Counted from the first letter of the stretch, positions 45,571 through 55,393 are shown. The stretch is DNA of 64,000 nucleotides from Xenophilus sp. L33 (GCF_009765735.1 NZ_LMUW01000032.1:33093-97092); one strand, 5' to 3'. Numbers and translations: made by a program. Notes: generated from the letters alone by a model not told the origin.

Positions 45571-46818
45571 ATGAAGTTGACACTCAAGATTGCGACTCTC
45601 GCCATCGGCGGCCTTGCCGCGACATTCGGCAGCAGCGCCTTCGCGCAGTCCTGCACGATCAAGATCGCGCGGATCGTGCCGGTCACCGGGCCGCTGGCCG
45701 ACGTCGGCAAGGACACGCCGTGGATGGACCAGCACAAGATCGACCCGATCAACAAGGCCGGCGGCCTGAAGGTCGGCAGCGAGAACTGCAAGATCGAATA
45801 CCAGATCTACGACAGCAAGAGCACGGTCGCCGGCTCGGCCGATGCCGCCACCCGGGCCATCCTGCAGGACAAGGTCGACTTCCTGATCGCCCAGGGCACG
45901 CCCGACACCACCAACGCGCCGGCCGACTTGTGCGAGCGCAACCAGATGCCTTGCATCACCACCAACACGCCGATCGAGGCATGGCTCTTCGGCCCGGACG
46001 GCAAGCCCAAAACCTACAAGTACGACTACCACTTCTTCTTCGGCGTGCCCGACCTTGTCAAGAACCACGTCGGCATGATCAAGGCGCTGCCCGGCGGCTT
46101 CAACGGCCACATCGGCTACCTGTACCCGAACGATCCCGACGGCACCGTGTTCGCCCAGATCTTCGACCCCACCTTCAAGAAGGAAGGCTGGACGCCGACC
46201 GATCCGGGTCGCTTCCAGCAAGGCCTGCCCGACTTCTCGGCCGTCATCAACCAGTTCAAGCGCAACAAGGTCGAGGTGGTCACCGGCGTGCTGGCGCCGC
46301 CCGACATGCAGAACTACCTGCAGCAGGCGGCGCAGGCCGGCTACGCGCCGAAGATGTACATCATCGACAAGGGCACCGGCTATCCGGAACCGATGAATGC
46401 GCTGGGCAAGGCCGGCTACGGCCTGCTGTCGGTGAACTTCTGGTCGCCGGCCTACCCGGGCAAGTCGAAGTACGGCGGCTACGACGGCAAGGGCCTGGTG
46501 GACGCCTACGAGAGCCAGACCGGCAAGCAGTACGTGCCGCCGCTCGGCTACGACGACGCCGCCTACGACGTGCTGTTCGACGCCATCCAGCGCGCCGGCA
46601 CCAAGGACCATGCCGCGGTGCTGAAGGCGCTCGACACCACCAACCTCGAGACGGTGGCCGGCCCGGTGAAGTTCAACGAACAGCACTACTCGGTGCAGCC
46701 GCTCGGCGGCGCCCAGTGGCGCTTCGACGAGAAGACCAAGAAGCTGGTCAAGGAGAACGTCTACAACGCCGTCTATCCGGATGTGAAGAAGGAAGGCGAC
46801 ATGGTGCTCTACAAGTAA
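45571..46818 (+). CDS. Branched-chain-type ABC substrate-binding protein (family 6)
   Basis: 415 residues with GGAG ahead of the ATG. A Sec signal MKLTLKIATLAIGGLAATFG ends at AFAQS. The mature fold of the LivJ/LivK class starts CTIKIARIVPVTGPLADVGKD and includes LIAQGTPDTTNAP and HIGYLYPNDPDGTVFAQ. HAAT receptors of this class often bind aromatic compounds. In this operon the ligand is probably the aminophenol-type growth substrate or its N-acyl precursor. The LivGFHM genes follow after the hydrolase gene. Confidence 0.92.
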   Translation: MKLTLKIATLAIGGLAATFGSSAFAQSCTIKIARIVPVTGPLADVGKDTPWMDQHKIDPINKAGGLKVGSENCKIEYQIYDSKSTVAGSADAATRAILQDKVDFLIAQGTPDTTNAPADLCERNQMPCITTNTPIEAWLFGPDGKPKTYKYDYHFFFGVPDLVKNHVGMIKALPGGFNGHIGYLYPNDPDGTVFAQIFDPTFKKEGWTPTDPGRFQQGLPDFSAVINQFKRNKVEVVTGVLAPPDMQNYLQQAAQAGYAPKMYIIDKGTGYPEPMNALGKAGYGLLSVNFWSPAYPGKSKYGGYDGKGLVDAYESQTGKQYVPPLGYDDAAYDVLFDAIQRAGTKDHAAVLKALDTTNLETVAGPVKFNEQHYSVQPLGGAQWRFDEKTKKLVKENVYNAVYPDVKKEGDMVLYK

Positions 46819-46820
46819 GC

Positions 46821-47693
46821 ATGGCCACGCTGTATCGCCAATTCAGCACCCACGCCGAGATCGACGCCGAATACGACGTCGATCGCTCGGTGCCGGACTT
46901 CTTGGTCTACGCGCGCCACTACATTGAAGAGAGCCGGCTGGCGCGCCATCGCCTGCGCGCCGAGCTGGACATCCCGTACGGGCCCACGCGCGAAGAGACG
47001 CTCGACATCTTCCCCGCCGCCGAGCGCAACGCACCGGTGTTCGTCTTCATCCATGGCGGCTACTGGCGGATGCTGACGTCCAAGGAATTCAGCTGCGTGG
47101 CGCTCGGGCTCAACCAGCTGGGCATCACGACCGTGGTGGTGAACTACGCGCTCGCACCCAAGGTCTCGATCGACGAGATCAGCCGGCAGGCTCGCGCGGC
47201 GGTTGCATGGGTGCTGCGACGCATCGAGCGCCATGGCGGCGATCCGACGCGGGTGGTGGTCGGCGGCCATTCGGCCGGCGGCCACCTGAGCGCGATGTGC
47301 GTTCAGACGAACTGGGCCGAGGACTACGGCCTGCCGCAGGATCCACTGCGCGGCGTGGTCATGGTGAGCGGCCTGTTCGACCTGCGGCCGCTGCGCTACA
47401 GCAACATGCAGCCGCAACTGCAGCTCGACGACGGCGTGATCCAGCGCAACTCGCCGCTCTTCCACCTGCGCCAGACGCCGACGCCGATGCTCATCACCTG
47501 GGGCGGCATCGAGCCCGGCGAATTTCAGCGCCAGTCGGAACGCTACCTGCAAGGCTGGAAGGAAGTCGGCAACCGCGCCAAGACCTGGGCCCAGCCGGAA
47601 GCCAACCACTTCACCGCGATCTACGGCTTCGAGGACCCCAAGAGCATGCTGTGCCAGTGGGTGCTGCAGGCGGCCAACACGCCGCGGGTCTGA
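46821..47693 (+). CDS. Alpha/beta hydrolase, arylformamidase-like
   Basis: 290 residues; its start is 2 bases after the receptor gene. The oxyanion motif HGGYW (78-82) and the nucleophile Ser150 in GGHSAGGHLS are those of the kynurenine-formamidase/HSL-type esterases. The C-terminal EANHFTAIYGF supplies the catalytic His and TWGGIEP lies in the Asp region. The family cleaves aryl-formamides and other N-acyl or ester bonds. Placed between the receptor and the ATPase genes of an aminophenol operon, it probably frees the aminophenol from an amide, carbamate or lactone-like precursor. The precise bond is inference. Confidence 0.85.
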   Translation: MATLYRQFSTHAEIDAEYDVDRSVPDFLVYARHYIEESRLARHRLRAELDIPYGPTREETLDIFPAAERNAPVFVFIHGGYWRMLTSKEFSCVALGLNQLGITTVVVNYALAPKVSIDEISRQARAAVAWVLRRIERHGGDPTRVVVGGHSAGGHLSAMCVQTNWAEDYGLPQDPLRGVVMVSGLFDLRPLRYSNMQPQLQLDDGVIQRNSPLFHLRQTPTPMLITWGGIEPGEFQRQSERYLQGWKEVGNRAKTWAQPEANHFTAIYGFEDPKSMLCQWVLQAANTPRV

Positions 47694-47697
47694 GACG

Positions 47698-48414
47698 ATG
47701 GCCGACATCCTGCAGGTTCACGGCCTCTCGAAGTCCTTCGGCGCCATCCAGGTCGCCAACGACGTGCATTTCAACGTCGCCGAAGGCGAGATCCTCGGCG
47801 TGATCGGGCCCAACGGCGCCGGCAAGACCACGCTCTTCGGCATGCTGTCCGGGCACGTCGTTCCGTCCGCCGGCCAGGTGCTCTATCGCGGCGACGACAT
47901 CACCTCTCTGGTGACACACGACCGCGCACGGCTCGGCATCGCCCGCACCTTCCAGGTCCCGCGGCCATTCGGCCAGATGACCGTGTTCGACAACCTGCGC
48001 GTCGCCGCGACCTTCGCCGGCGGCCTGCAGAGCGTGGAAGCCACCGAGTGGATCGAGCGCACGCTGGCCACCACCGGCCTCACCCGCTACGCCGACACGC
48101 TGGCCGGGCGGCTGCCGCTGCTGGTGCGAAAGCGCCACGAGCTGGCGCGCGCCCTGGCCATGCGGCCCAAGCTGCTGCTGATCGACGAGGTGGCCGCCGG
48201 CCTGACCGAATCCGAGGTCGGCGAGTTCATCGACCTGGTGCGCCGCATCCGCAACATGGGCACAACAGTCGTCTGGATCGAGCACGTGATCCGCACCATG
48301 CTCACCGCTACCGACCGCCTGATGGCGCTGGCGGGCGGCAGGGTGCTGGCGATCGGAATCCCGAACCAGGTCATCAACCTCCCGGAGGTCAAGCGTGTCT
48401 ACCTCGGTGTCTGA
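47698..48414 (+). CDS. livG: LivG-type ABC ATPase
   Basis: 238 residues. Walker A GPNGAGKT at 37-44 and Walker B LLLIDEVAAGL near 160. The usual LSGGQ signature is replaced by RLPLLVRKRHELARAL, a variant I have seen in other branched-chain-type LivG proteins, so it is odd but probably functional. It energises the LivHM pore together with LivF. Its end overlaps the livF start by 20 bases. Confidence 0.9.
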   Translation: MADILQVHGLSKSFGAIQVANDVHFNVAEGEILGVIGPNGAGKTTLFGMLSGHVVPSAGQVLYRGDDITSLVTHDRARLGIARTFQVPRPFGQMTVFDNLRVAATFAGGLQSVEATEWIERTLATTGLTRYADTLAGRLPLLVRKRHELARALAMRPKLLLIDEVAAGLTESEVGEFIDLVRRIRNMGTTVVWIEHVIRTMLTATDRLMALAGGRVLAIGIPNQVINLPEVKRVYLGV

Positions 48415-49189
48415 CACCCGGGCCGAAGCGCCGGTGCTCCAGGTCACCAGCCTGGCGGCCTACTACGGCGAGCTGCGCGCCATCTACGACATCTCGCTGG
48501 AACTGCAGCGCGGCGACGTGCTGGCCATCATCGGTGCCAACGGCGCCGGCAAGTCGACCCTGCTGCGGTCGCTGGTCGGCCTCATGGGCCACGGCAGCGG
48601 CACGCGCACCCGCGGCGTGATCGAATTCAACGGCCTGCGGCTGGACAAGCTCAGCCCCGAGCGCATCGTGGACGCCGGCGTGGCGCTGGTGCCCGAGGGT
48701 CGACGCCTCTTCGCGCGGCTGTCGGTGGAGGACAACCTGCTGGCCGGGGCCTACCTGCCGCGCTGCCGGCCGACCATCCCGGCCAAGCTGGAGGAGGTCT
48801 ACACGCTGTTCCCGCGGCTGCGGGAACGCCGCCGCCAACTGGTGTCGCAGATGTCGGGCGGCGAGCAGCAGATGGTGGCGATCGGCCGCGCGCTGATGTC
48901 CTCGCCCAAGCTGATCATCTTCGACGAGCTTTCGCTCGGCCTGTCTCCTGCGATGGTGGAAGAGATCTACCGCAACTTCGCCCGCATCGTCGAAAGCGGC
49001 ACCACCACGATCGTGGTCGAGCAGGACCTGAAGCGCGCGCTGTCGGCCTGCAACCGTTTCGTGGTCATGCTGGAAGGCAGCATCGTGCTGGAAGGCCGGC
49101 CGGCCGAGGTGGGCGAAGAGGTGATCACGGCTGCCTACTTCGGCACCAGCGCCGGCGAAGGGCACAAGCCGGGGAGCGCGCATGGCTGA
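48395..49189 (+). CDS. livF: LivF-type ABC ATPase
   Basis: 264 residues from a GTG that overlaps livG. Walker A GANGAGKST near residue 48, the orthodox signature QMSGGEQQMVAIGRAL near 150, and Walker B LIIFDELSLGLSP. A 22-residue N-terminal extension precedes the family start. It pairs with LivG in the importer. Its end overlaps the livH start by 8 bases. Confidence 0.92.
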   Translation: MSTSVSDTRAEAPVLQVTSLAAYYGELRAIYDISLELQRGDVLAIIGANGAGKSTLLRSLVGLMGHGSGTRTRGVIEFNGLRLDKLSPERIVDAGVALVPEGRRLFARLSVEDNLLAGAYLPRCRPTIPAKLEEVYTLFPRLRERRRQLVSQMSGGEQQMVAIGRALMSSPKLIIFDELSLGLSPAMVEEIYRNFARIVESGTTTIVVEQDLKRALSACNRFVVMLEGSIVLEGRPAEVGEEVITAAYFGTSAGEGHKPGSAHG

Positions 49190-50105
49190 GGTCGACTTCT
49201 ACTGGGTCTTCGTCGACCTCGCCAACGGCATCCTCTCGGGCGCCATGCTCGGCGGCTACTACGCACTCATCAGCGTGGGGCTGGCTCTCAATTTCGGTGT
49301 CATGCGGCTGGTCAACCTGTCGCACGGCGACTGGCTGATCGTGGCCGCCTACCTGTGCGTGACCCTGCTCGCCGCAGTGCCGGTGGCGCCCTTCTGGTCG
49401 CTGCTGGTGGTGGTGCCCCTGATGTACGGCATCGGCTACGCGGCGCAGCGCTTCCTGCTCAACCATGTCTCTGTGCAGTCGGCCGAGCGTCGCGGCATGT
49501 CACCGGTGTTCGGCTTGATGTTGCCGCTGCTGGTCACCTTCGGCCTGTCGATCGTGCTGAGCCAGGGCATGCTGCTGATCTTCAGTTCCGACGCCGCGAC
49601 GATCCGCAACGACCTGTCGTTCTCGGCGATCCGCCTGACCGACGACCTCAGCGTCTCGACCCTGCGGCTGGGCTTCTTCGTCGCCGCCGCGGTGCTGCTC
49701 GGCGGCCTGGCGCTCTGGATGCGCTCGACCCACATCGGCCGCGCCATCCGCGCCGCATCGGACGACCCCGAGATCGCCGCGCTGATGGGCATGCGCACGC
49801 CGCACGTCTACGCGGTGGCCAGCGGCGTCGCGCTGGCCTCGGCCTCGATCGCGGGCTTCATGGTCGGCATGTCGCGATCGTTCCAGCCCTTCGACGGGCC
49901 GCCCTTCCTGCTGATGGCCTTCGGCGTCGTCATCCTCGGCGGACTGGGTTCGCTGGCCGGCAGCTTCGTCGGTGGCATCGTGCTCGGCATCGTCCAGGTG
50001 TTGGCCGGCACCTATTTCGGTCCGGCGGCCCAGCAGGTCGCGGGCTACCTGCTCATCCTCCTGGTGCTCGCGGTGCGGCCGCAGGGCCTGCTCTCCAGAA
50101 AATGA
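49182..50105 (+). CDS. livH: LivH-type branched-chain ABC permease
   Basis: 307 residues, about eight membrane helices. Typical blocks are GAMLGGYYALISVGLALNFG, MRLVNLSHGDWLIVAAY and the coupling loop RAIRAASDDPEIAALMG followed by FGVVILGGLGSLAGSFVGG. It forms the pore with LivM, whose start overlaps this gene's stop by ATGA. Confidence 0.93.
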   Translation: MAEVDFYWVFVDLANGILSGAMLGGYYALISVGLALNFGVMRLVNLSHGDWLIVAAYLCVTLLAAVPVAPFWSLLVVVPLMYGIGYAAQRFLLNHVSVQSAERRGMSPVFGLMLPLLVTFGLSIVLSQGMLLIFSSDAATIRNDLSFSAIRLTDDLSVSTLRLGFFVAAAVLLGGLALWMRSTHIGRAIRAASDDPEIAALMGMRTPHVYAVASGVALASASIAGFMVGMSRSFQPFDGPPFLLMAFGVVILGGLGSLAGSFVGGIVLGIVQVLAGTYFGPAAQQVAGYLLILLVLAVRPQGLLSRK

Positions 50106-52168
50106 ACACCGACAGCACCATCCGCACCGCAGCGGCCGCACCGCGGCAGCCCAGGCGGCCGCTGCGCCGGCTGGCCGAATCGTTCTACGGGCGCCAGGGT
50201 GCCATCTGGGCCGCGGCGATCGTGCTCGTCCTGCTGCTGCTGCCGGCCGCGCTGCCGCGAACCAGCTACACGCTGCACCTGCTCTTCTCGGTCTTCGTCT
50301 TCGCCCTGCTCGGCCACGCCTGGAACCTGATGGCCGGCTACGCGGGCCTCTTGAGCTTCGGGCAACAGGTCTTCGTCGGCATCGGCGGCTTCGCGCAGGC
50401 GCTGGTCTTCTACTACGCCCAGGTGCCGATCTGGCTGGCCTGGCCGCTCTCGGGCATCGCCTCGCTGCTGTTCGCCTGGTTGCTGTGCCTGCCGCTGCGA
50501 GAAAGCGGCAGCAAGCGGCGCATGTGGATCGGCGTGGCGATCGCGGTGGTGCTGTGGCTGCTCTACGAATGGCTGATCGCGGTCAACCCGGCCGCGGACG
50601 TGTTCCGAAGCGACTACGTGCGCCGGGTGGCGATCCTCCTGCTCATCTTCCTCGGCGCGCTGCCCCTGCTGCGGCTGCAGGGCGCCTACTTCGCGGTCGC
50701 CACCTGGTTGATCGCGGAGTCGGTGTCGACCGTCTTCAATGGCTGGAATGTCGCGGGTGCCGGCGGCGGCATGCAACTGAAATCCGACGTCTCGCCGCTG
50801 TCGCTCTACTACGTGGCGCTGGTGCTGCTGGTCATCACCACCGCAGTGATCTGGCGTTGGATGCGCTCGACCTACGGCCTTGCGCTGACGGCGGTGCGCG
50901 ACGACGAGGAAGCCGCACGCAGCAGCGGCGTCGACGTCAGCAAGGTGAAGGCCGGCGTCTTCCTGTTCAGCGCGGTGGTGACCGGCCTGGCCTCCGGCCT
51001 CTATTTCATGGACGTGGTGATCATCACGCCGCCCTCGGCCTTCGCCATCTCGTGGGCGTCGTACATCGTCTTCGTGGTGGTCGCCGGCGGCATGGGCACC
51101 GTGGCCGGGCCGGTGATCGGCGCGGTGCTGTTCATCGTTGTCGACCGCCTGCTCGGCGCGGTCGCGGGCCAGGGGCTCCTGGTGCTCGGTGCACTGTCGA
51201 TCCTGCTGATGCTGGCGCTGCCGCGCGGCCTGATGGGGGTAGTGCACGACCTGCGGAATCCGCATCGCGCCCGGCGCGGTGCTTCCGGCTGGGACCAGTT
51301 CACCCGGCTCCTGCTGGGCAACAACGCGCGCTCCGACCGTGTCGCGTTGTCGGAGCAGCCCGGCGTGGTGGCGGCCTACCTGGTGCCGGGCAGCCCCTTG
51401 CTGACGCTCAGGCGCGACATTCCGGCCTACGCCGAATTGCTGGCCGGGATGGCGCAGGTGGCAAGGGAGATCGAGGACCTGCAGCCCGACACCCTGATCG
51501 TCTATTCGACCCGCTGGCTCGCCGTGCTCGACCAGCAGTGGCAAGGCCGCGCCCGCATCACCGGCCTGCACGTGGACGACAACTGGCACGAGTTCGGCGA
51601 GATGCGCTACGACCTCACGACCGATGTCTCGCTGGCCCGTGCCTGCGTGAAGGCGGCCAACCGCTCGGGCATCCATTCCAAGCTGGTCGATTACGCGGGA
51701 TTTCCGCTGGACTCGGGCACCCTGTCGGTCAATGCGCTCGTGAATCCCGACGGCGTCTTCCCGACGCTGATCGTCGCCAACAACCTCTACCTGGACTACG
51801 AGAAGACTCGTTCGCTCGGCGAACTGGCCGCCGCCCAGGCTGCAGCGCAAGGCAAGCGGGTGGTGGTGCTGGCGGTCGGCGAACTGTCGGGGACCGCCTT
51901 CCGCGACGACCGCCCGCTGGCCGACGACATGCTCGCCAGCACCACCGACGACGACTGGAACCAGCGCATCCTGAAGCTGATCGAGCAGCGCGAACTGGAA
52001 GAGCTGGCGCGCCAGTTGCCGGACTACCTCGCTCAGGCCAAGGTCGACATGGGCTTCAAGCATTTCGCCTTCGCGTTGGGCGCACTGGGCGGCCGGCTGG
52101 GCCGCGCCAAGGTGCTGGCCTACGGCCCGCAATACGGCAACGGCGCCGCCGTGGTGCGCCTGCTCTGA
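50102..52168 (+). CDS. LivM permease fused to an AmnA-like dioxygenase alpha domain
   Basis: 688 residues. The LivM part (about 1-385) has hydrophobic helices, GHAWNLMAGYAGLLSFGQQ (71-89), the coupling loop TAVRDDEEAARSSGVDV and GGMGTVAGPVIG. A linker of about 36 basic/polar residues follows (386-421). The C-terminal domain (422-688) is collinear with AmnA: AAYLVPGSPL, VYSTRWLAVLDQQW, HVDDNWHEFG, YAGFPLDSGT, MGFKHF and ALGGRLG. It too lacks the iron ligands (Gly430, Arg471). A GTG at 51365, nine bases after GGAG, could also start a free alpha chain. The fusion would tether a dioxygenase subunit to the cytosolic side of the importer. I know of no described LivM of this kind. Confidence 0.9.
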   Translation: MNTDSTIRTAAAAPRQPRRPLRRLAESFYGRQGAIWAAAIVLVLLLLPAALPRTSYTLHLLFSVFVFALLGHAWNLMAGYAGLLSFGQQVFVGIGGFAQALVFYYAQVPIWLAWPLSGIASLLFAWLLCLPLRESGSKRRMWIGVAIAVVLWLLYEWLIAVNPAADVFRSDYVRRVAILLLIFLGALPLLRLQGAYFAVATWLIAESVSTVFNGWNVAGAGGGMQLKSDVSPLSLYYVALVLLVITTAVIWRWMRSTYGLALTAVRDDEEAARSSGVDVSKVKAGVFLFSAVVTGLASGLYFMDVVIITPPSAFAISWASYIVFVVVAGGMGTVAGPVIGAVLFIVVDRLLGAVAGQGLLVLGALSILLMLALPRGLMGVVHDLRNPHRARRGASGWDQFTRLLLGNNARSDRVALSEQPGVVAAYLVPGSPLLTLRRDIPAYAELLAGMAQVAREIEDLQPDTLIVYSTRWLAVLDQQWQGRARITGLHVDDNWHEFGEMRYDLTTDVSLARACVKAANRSGIHSKLVDYAGFPLDSGTLSVNALVNPDGVFPTLIVANNLYLDYEKTRSLGELAAAQAAAQGKRVVVLAVGELSGTAFRDDRPLADDMLASTTDDDWNQRILKLIEQRELEELARQLPDYLAQAKVDMGFKHFAFALGALGGRLGRAKVLAYGPQYGNGAAVVRLL

Positions 52169-52187
52169 ACCAACCTGGACTTCACGC

Positions 52188-53657
52188 ATGAAGCAATACC
52201 GCAACTACATCGGCGGCAGATTCGTCGATTCGGACCGCTGTTTCGACGACGTCGATCCGGCGGACGGCCGGGTCGTCGCCCGCGTGCACGAGGCGAACCG
52301 CGCCATGGTCGATGCCGCGATCGCCGCGGCACGCAGCGCGGTCGCCGGGCCGTGGGGGAAGATGCCCGTCGCTGACCGCGCCGCGCTCCTCTATCGCGTC
52401 GCCGACGAGATCGAGCGCCGCTTCGACGACTTCCTCGAAGCCGAGATGAGCGACACCGGCAAGCCGACCGCGCTCGCCTCGACCCTCGACATTCCGCGCG
52501 GCGCGGCGAACTTCCGCGTCTTCGCCGACATCCTGAAGACCGCGCCACTCGAGTCCTTCATGACCGACCTGCCCGGCGGCGCGCAGGCACTCAACTACAC
52601 GGTACGCAAGCCCCTCGGCGTGGTCGGGATCATCTCGCCCTGGAACCTGCCGCTCCTGCTGCTGACCTGGAAGGTCGCACCGGCGCTGGCCTGCGGCAAC
52701 GCCGTGGTGTGCAAGCCGTCGGAGGAAACGCCGGGCACCGCCACACTGTTGGCCGAGGCCATGGACGCGGTCGGAATGCCGCCGGGCGTCTTCAACCTGG
52801 TGCACGGCTTCGGGCCCGGCTCGGCCGGCGAGTTCATCACCACCAGCCCCGACATCGACGCGATCACCTTCACCGGCGAATCGCGCACCGGCTCGGCCAT
52901 CATGCGGGCCGCCGCGGAACACGTGAGGCCGATCTCCTTCGAACTCGGCGGCAAGAACGCAGCGATCGTCTTCGCCGACTGCGACTTCGAGAAGACGGTC
53001 GACGGCATGATGCGCGCCATCTACATGAACAGTGGCCAGGTCTGCCTGTGCTCGGAGCGGGTGTTCGTCGAGCGCCCGCTGCACGACCGCTTCGTGCAGG
53101 CGCTGACCGAACGGCTGGCGGCGGTCAGGCTGGGCTGGCCGAAGGACCCGCAGACCACGATGGGCCCGCTGATCTCCGCCGAGCATCGCGACAAGGTGCT
53201 CGGCTACTACGCACTGGCTCGCGACGAAGGCGCGCGCATCGTCGCCGGCGGCGGCGTGCCGAGCTTCGGCGACGCCCGCGACAACGGCTTCTGGATCGAG
53301 CCGACCGTGATCGCCGGACTGCCCGACTCGGCGCGCTGCATGAAGGAAGAGATCTTCGGCCCGATCTGCCACATCAGCGTGTTCGACGACGAGGCCGAGG
53401 TCATCCGTCGCGCGAATGACACCCGCTACGGCCTGGCCGCGACCATCTGGACCAGCAACCTGAACCGCGCGCACCGAGTCTCGCAAGCCATGAAGGTCGG
53501 GCTGGCCTGGGTCAATTCCTGGTTCCTGCGCGACCTGCGCACACCCTTCGGCGGCACCGGCCTTTCGGGCATCGGCCGCGAGGGCGGCATGCATTCGATG
53601 AACTTCTATTCGGAGCTGACCAACGTCTGCATCCGGATCGACCAGGAGCCGACATGA
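52188..53657 (+). CDS. amnC: 2-Aminomuconate 6-semialdehyde dehydrogenase
   Basis: 489 residues of the aldehyde dehydrogenase superfamily. Asn153 ([13 protein letters not shown]), Glu252 (FELGGKN) and the nucleophile Cys286 ([13 protein letters not shown]) are in place. It opens [21 protein letters not shown], and the tail [13 protein letters not shown] is that of hydroxymuconic/aminomuconic semialdehyde dehydrogenases. It oxidises the unstable ring-cleavage product with NAD to 2-aminomuconate before it cyclises to picolinate. The start is 19 bases after the LivM fusion gene, and its stop overlaps the deaminase gene by ATGA. Confidence 0.9.
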   Translation: MKQYRNYIGGRFVDSDRCFDDVDPADGRVVARVHEANRAMVDAAIAAARSAVAGPWGKMPVADRAALLYRVADEIERRFDDFLEAEMSDTGKPTALASTLDIPRGAANFRVFADILKTAPLESFMTDLPGGAQALNYTVRKPLGVVGIISPWNLPLLLLTWKVAPALACGNAVVCKPSEETPGTATLLAEAMDAVGMPPGVFNLVHGFGPGSAGEFITTSPDIDAITFTGESRTGSAIMRAAAEHVRPISFELGGKNAAIVFADCDFEKTVDGMMRAIYMNSGQVCLCSERVFVERPLHDRFVQALTERLAAVRLGWPKDPQTTMGPLISAEHRDKVLGYYALARDEGARIVAGGGVPSFGDARDNGFWIEPTVIAGLPDSARCMKEEIFGPICHISVFDDEAEVIRRANDTRYGLAATIWTSNLNRAHRVSQAMKVGLAWVNSWFLRDLRTPFGGTGLSGIGREGGMHSMNFYSELTNVCIRIDQEPT

Positions 53658-54088
53658 CGCAGTCGAAGAACACCGGTGCGACGCTGGTCGCGGGCAAGGC
53701 CACGCCGCGCGGCAAGTTCCCGCACGTCAAGCGGGCGGGCGATTTCCTGTTCGTCTCGGGCACGAGTTCGCGTCGCCACGACAACAGCTTCGCCGGCGCC
53801 AGCGTCGACGCGATGGGCACCACCTCGCTCGACATCCGCGCGCAGACACGGGCGGTGATCGAGAACGTGCGGGACATCCTGCAAGGCGTCGGCGCGGACC
53901 TGAAGGACGTGGTGGAAGTCTGCAGCTACCTTGTCAACATGAACGACTTCGGCGGCTACAACGAGGTCTATGGCGAGTTCTTCGACAGCGACGGACCGGC
54001 TCGCACCACGGTGGCGGTGCATCAACTGCCGCACCCGCACCTGCTGATCGAAATCAAGGTTGTCGCATACCATCCGCAGGTTCGCTGA
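53654..54088 (+). CDS. amnD: 2-Aminomuconate deaminase (Rid superfamily)
   Basis: 144 residues, close to the 142 of known aminomuconate deaminases. Characteristic parts are [20 protein letters not shown] near residue 22, [18 protein letters not shown], and [15 protein letters not shown] at the end. It hydrolyses 2-aminomuconate to 4-oxalocrotonate plus ammonia. It is translationally coupled to the dehydrogenase gene. Later enzymes of the pathway (decarboxylase, hydratase, aldolase) are not in the window. Confidence 0.88.
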   Translation: MTQSKNTGATLVAGKATPRGKFPHVKRAGDFLFVSGTSSRRHDNSFAGASVDAMGTTSLDIRAQTRAVIENVRDILQGVGADLKDVVEVCSYLVNMNDFGGYNEVYGEFFDSDGPARTTVAVHQLPHPHLLIEIKVVAYHPQVR

Positions 54089-54139
54089 TCGCGGAACGGC
54101 ATTCCGCTTTCGGCCAAGAACCCGAAGGAGACAAACACG

Positions 54140-55384
54140 ATGCCCTGTTCCGACCTCGACGACGCCCTCGCCAGCGGCAAGACCTACGCCGACCTGGCCA
54201 CCCAGCACGCCCTCTTCTCGCGGCTGCGCGACGAAGACCCGGTGCACTGGTGCGAACCGGCCGGCTACCGGCCCTTCTGGGCGGTGACCCGCCACGCCGA
54301 CATCATCGAGATCGAGCGGCAGCACGACCGCTTCATCAACAAGCTGCGCACCAAGCTGCTGACGATCGAGTTCGAGACCAAGGTGCGCGAGGCGATGGCC
54401 GGCCAGCCGATGCTGGTGCGCACCCTGCCGCAGATGGACAACCCCGACCACAAGGCCTATCGCGCGCTCACCGCGGCGTGGTTCCAGCCGCGCCAGCTGG
54501 CCAACCTCGAGGACCGCATCGCCGGCCTGGCGCGCCAGAGCGTCGACCGGATGCTCGAGGTCGGCGCCGGCGGCCGGGTCTTCGACTTCGTCGACGACGT
54601 GGCGCTCTGGTATCCGCTGCGCGTGATCATGACCATCCTTGGCCTGCCCGAGAAGGACGAGGCGCGGCTGCTGCAGATCACGCAGGCCTACTTCGGCGGC
54701 AGCGATCCCGAGATGCAGCGCGGCGCCGACCTGATCGACGCCACCATGGCGCTGGTCGACTACTTCAAGGAAGTCAGCCGCGACCGGCGCCAGAACCCGC
54801 GCGACGACGTCGCCACGATCATCGCCAACTCGACCATCGACGGCGTGCCGATCGGCGACCTCGAGACCTACTCGTACTACATCGCGCTCATCACCGCGGG
54901 CCACGACACCACCAGCGCCACCGCGGCCGGCGGCCTGCTGGCGCTGATCGAGAACCCGGCCGAATGGCGCAAGCTCAAGGCGCATCCCGAAGGCGTCGAC
55001 AAGGCGGTGGCCGAGATGCTGCGCTGGGTCTCGCCGGTCAAGCACTTCTTCCGCGCCGCCACCACCGACTACCAGTTGCGCGACAAGACCATCAAGGCCG
55101 GCGACTTCCTGATGATGTGCTACCCCTCCGGCAACCGCGACGCGGCGGCCTTCGAGCAGCCCTTCGAATTCCGCGCCGACCGCACGCCGAACCGGCACCT
55201 GGGCTACGGCTACGGCATCCATGCCTGCATCGGCCTGCACCTGGCCAACCTCGAGCTGCAGATCCTGTTTCGCGAGATCGTGGCGCGGGTCGAGCGCTTC
55301 GAGCTGGCCGGCCCGCGCACCTGGGTCGAGACCGCCTTCCTCGGCGGCCTCAAGCACCTGCCGCTGACGGTCCGGCCTGCCTGA
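54140..55384 (+). CDS. Cytochrome P450
   Basis: 414 residues, soluble bacterial class I type. The I-helix oxygen motif is AGHDTTSA (253-260) and the K-helix ExxR is Glu292 to Arg295. The heme thiolate is Cys363 in GYGIHACIG, where the usual Phe seven residues before Cys is Tyr356. No ferredoxin or ferredoxin reductase gene is nearby. Last gene of the aminophenol operon (51 bases after amnD, with AGGAGA before the ATG). It may hydroxylate or O-demethylate the aromatic precursor so that ring cleavage becomes possible. The substrate is inferred only from context. Confidence 0.92.
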   Translation: MPCSDLDDALASGKTYADLATQHALFSRLRDEDPVHWCEPAGYRPFWAVTRHADIIEIERQHDRFINKLRTKLLTIEFETKVREAMAGQPMLVRTLPQMDNPDHKAYRALTAAWFQPRQLANLEDRIAGLARQSVDRMLEVGAGGRVFDFVDDVALWYPLRVIMTILGLPEKDEARLLQITQAYFGGSDPEMQRGADLIDATMALVDYFKEVSRDRRQNPRDDVATIIANSTIDGVPIGDLETYSYYIALITAGHDTTSATAAGGLLALIENPAEWRKLKAHPEGVDKAVAEMLRWVSPVKHFFRAATTDYQLRDKTIKAGDFLMMCYPSGNRDAAAFEQPFEFRADRTPNRHLGYGYGIHACIGLHLANLELQILFREIVARVERFELAGPRTWVETAFLGGLKHLPLTVRPA

Positions 55385-55393
55385 TCCGGCGGC

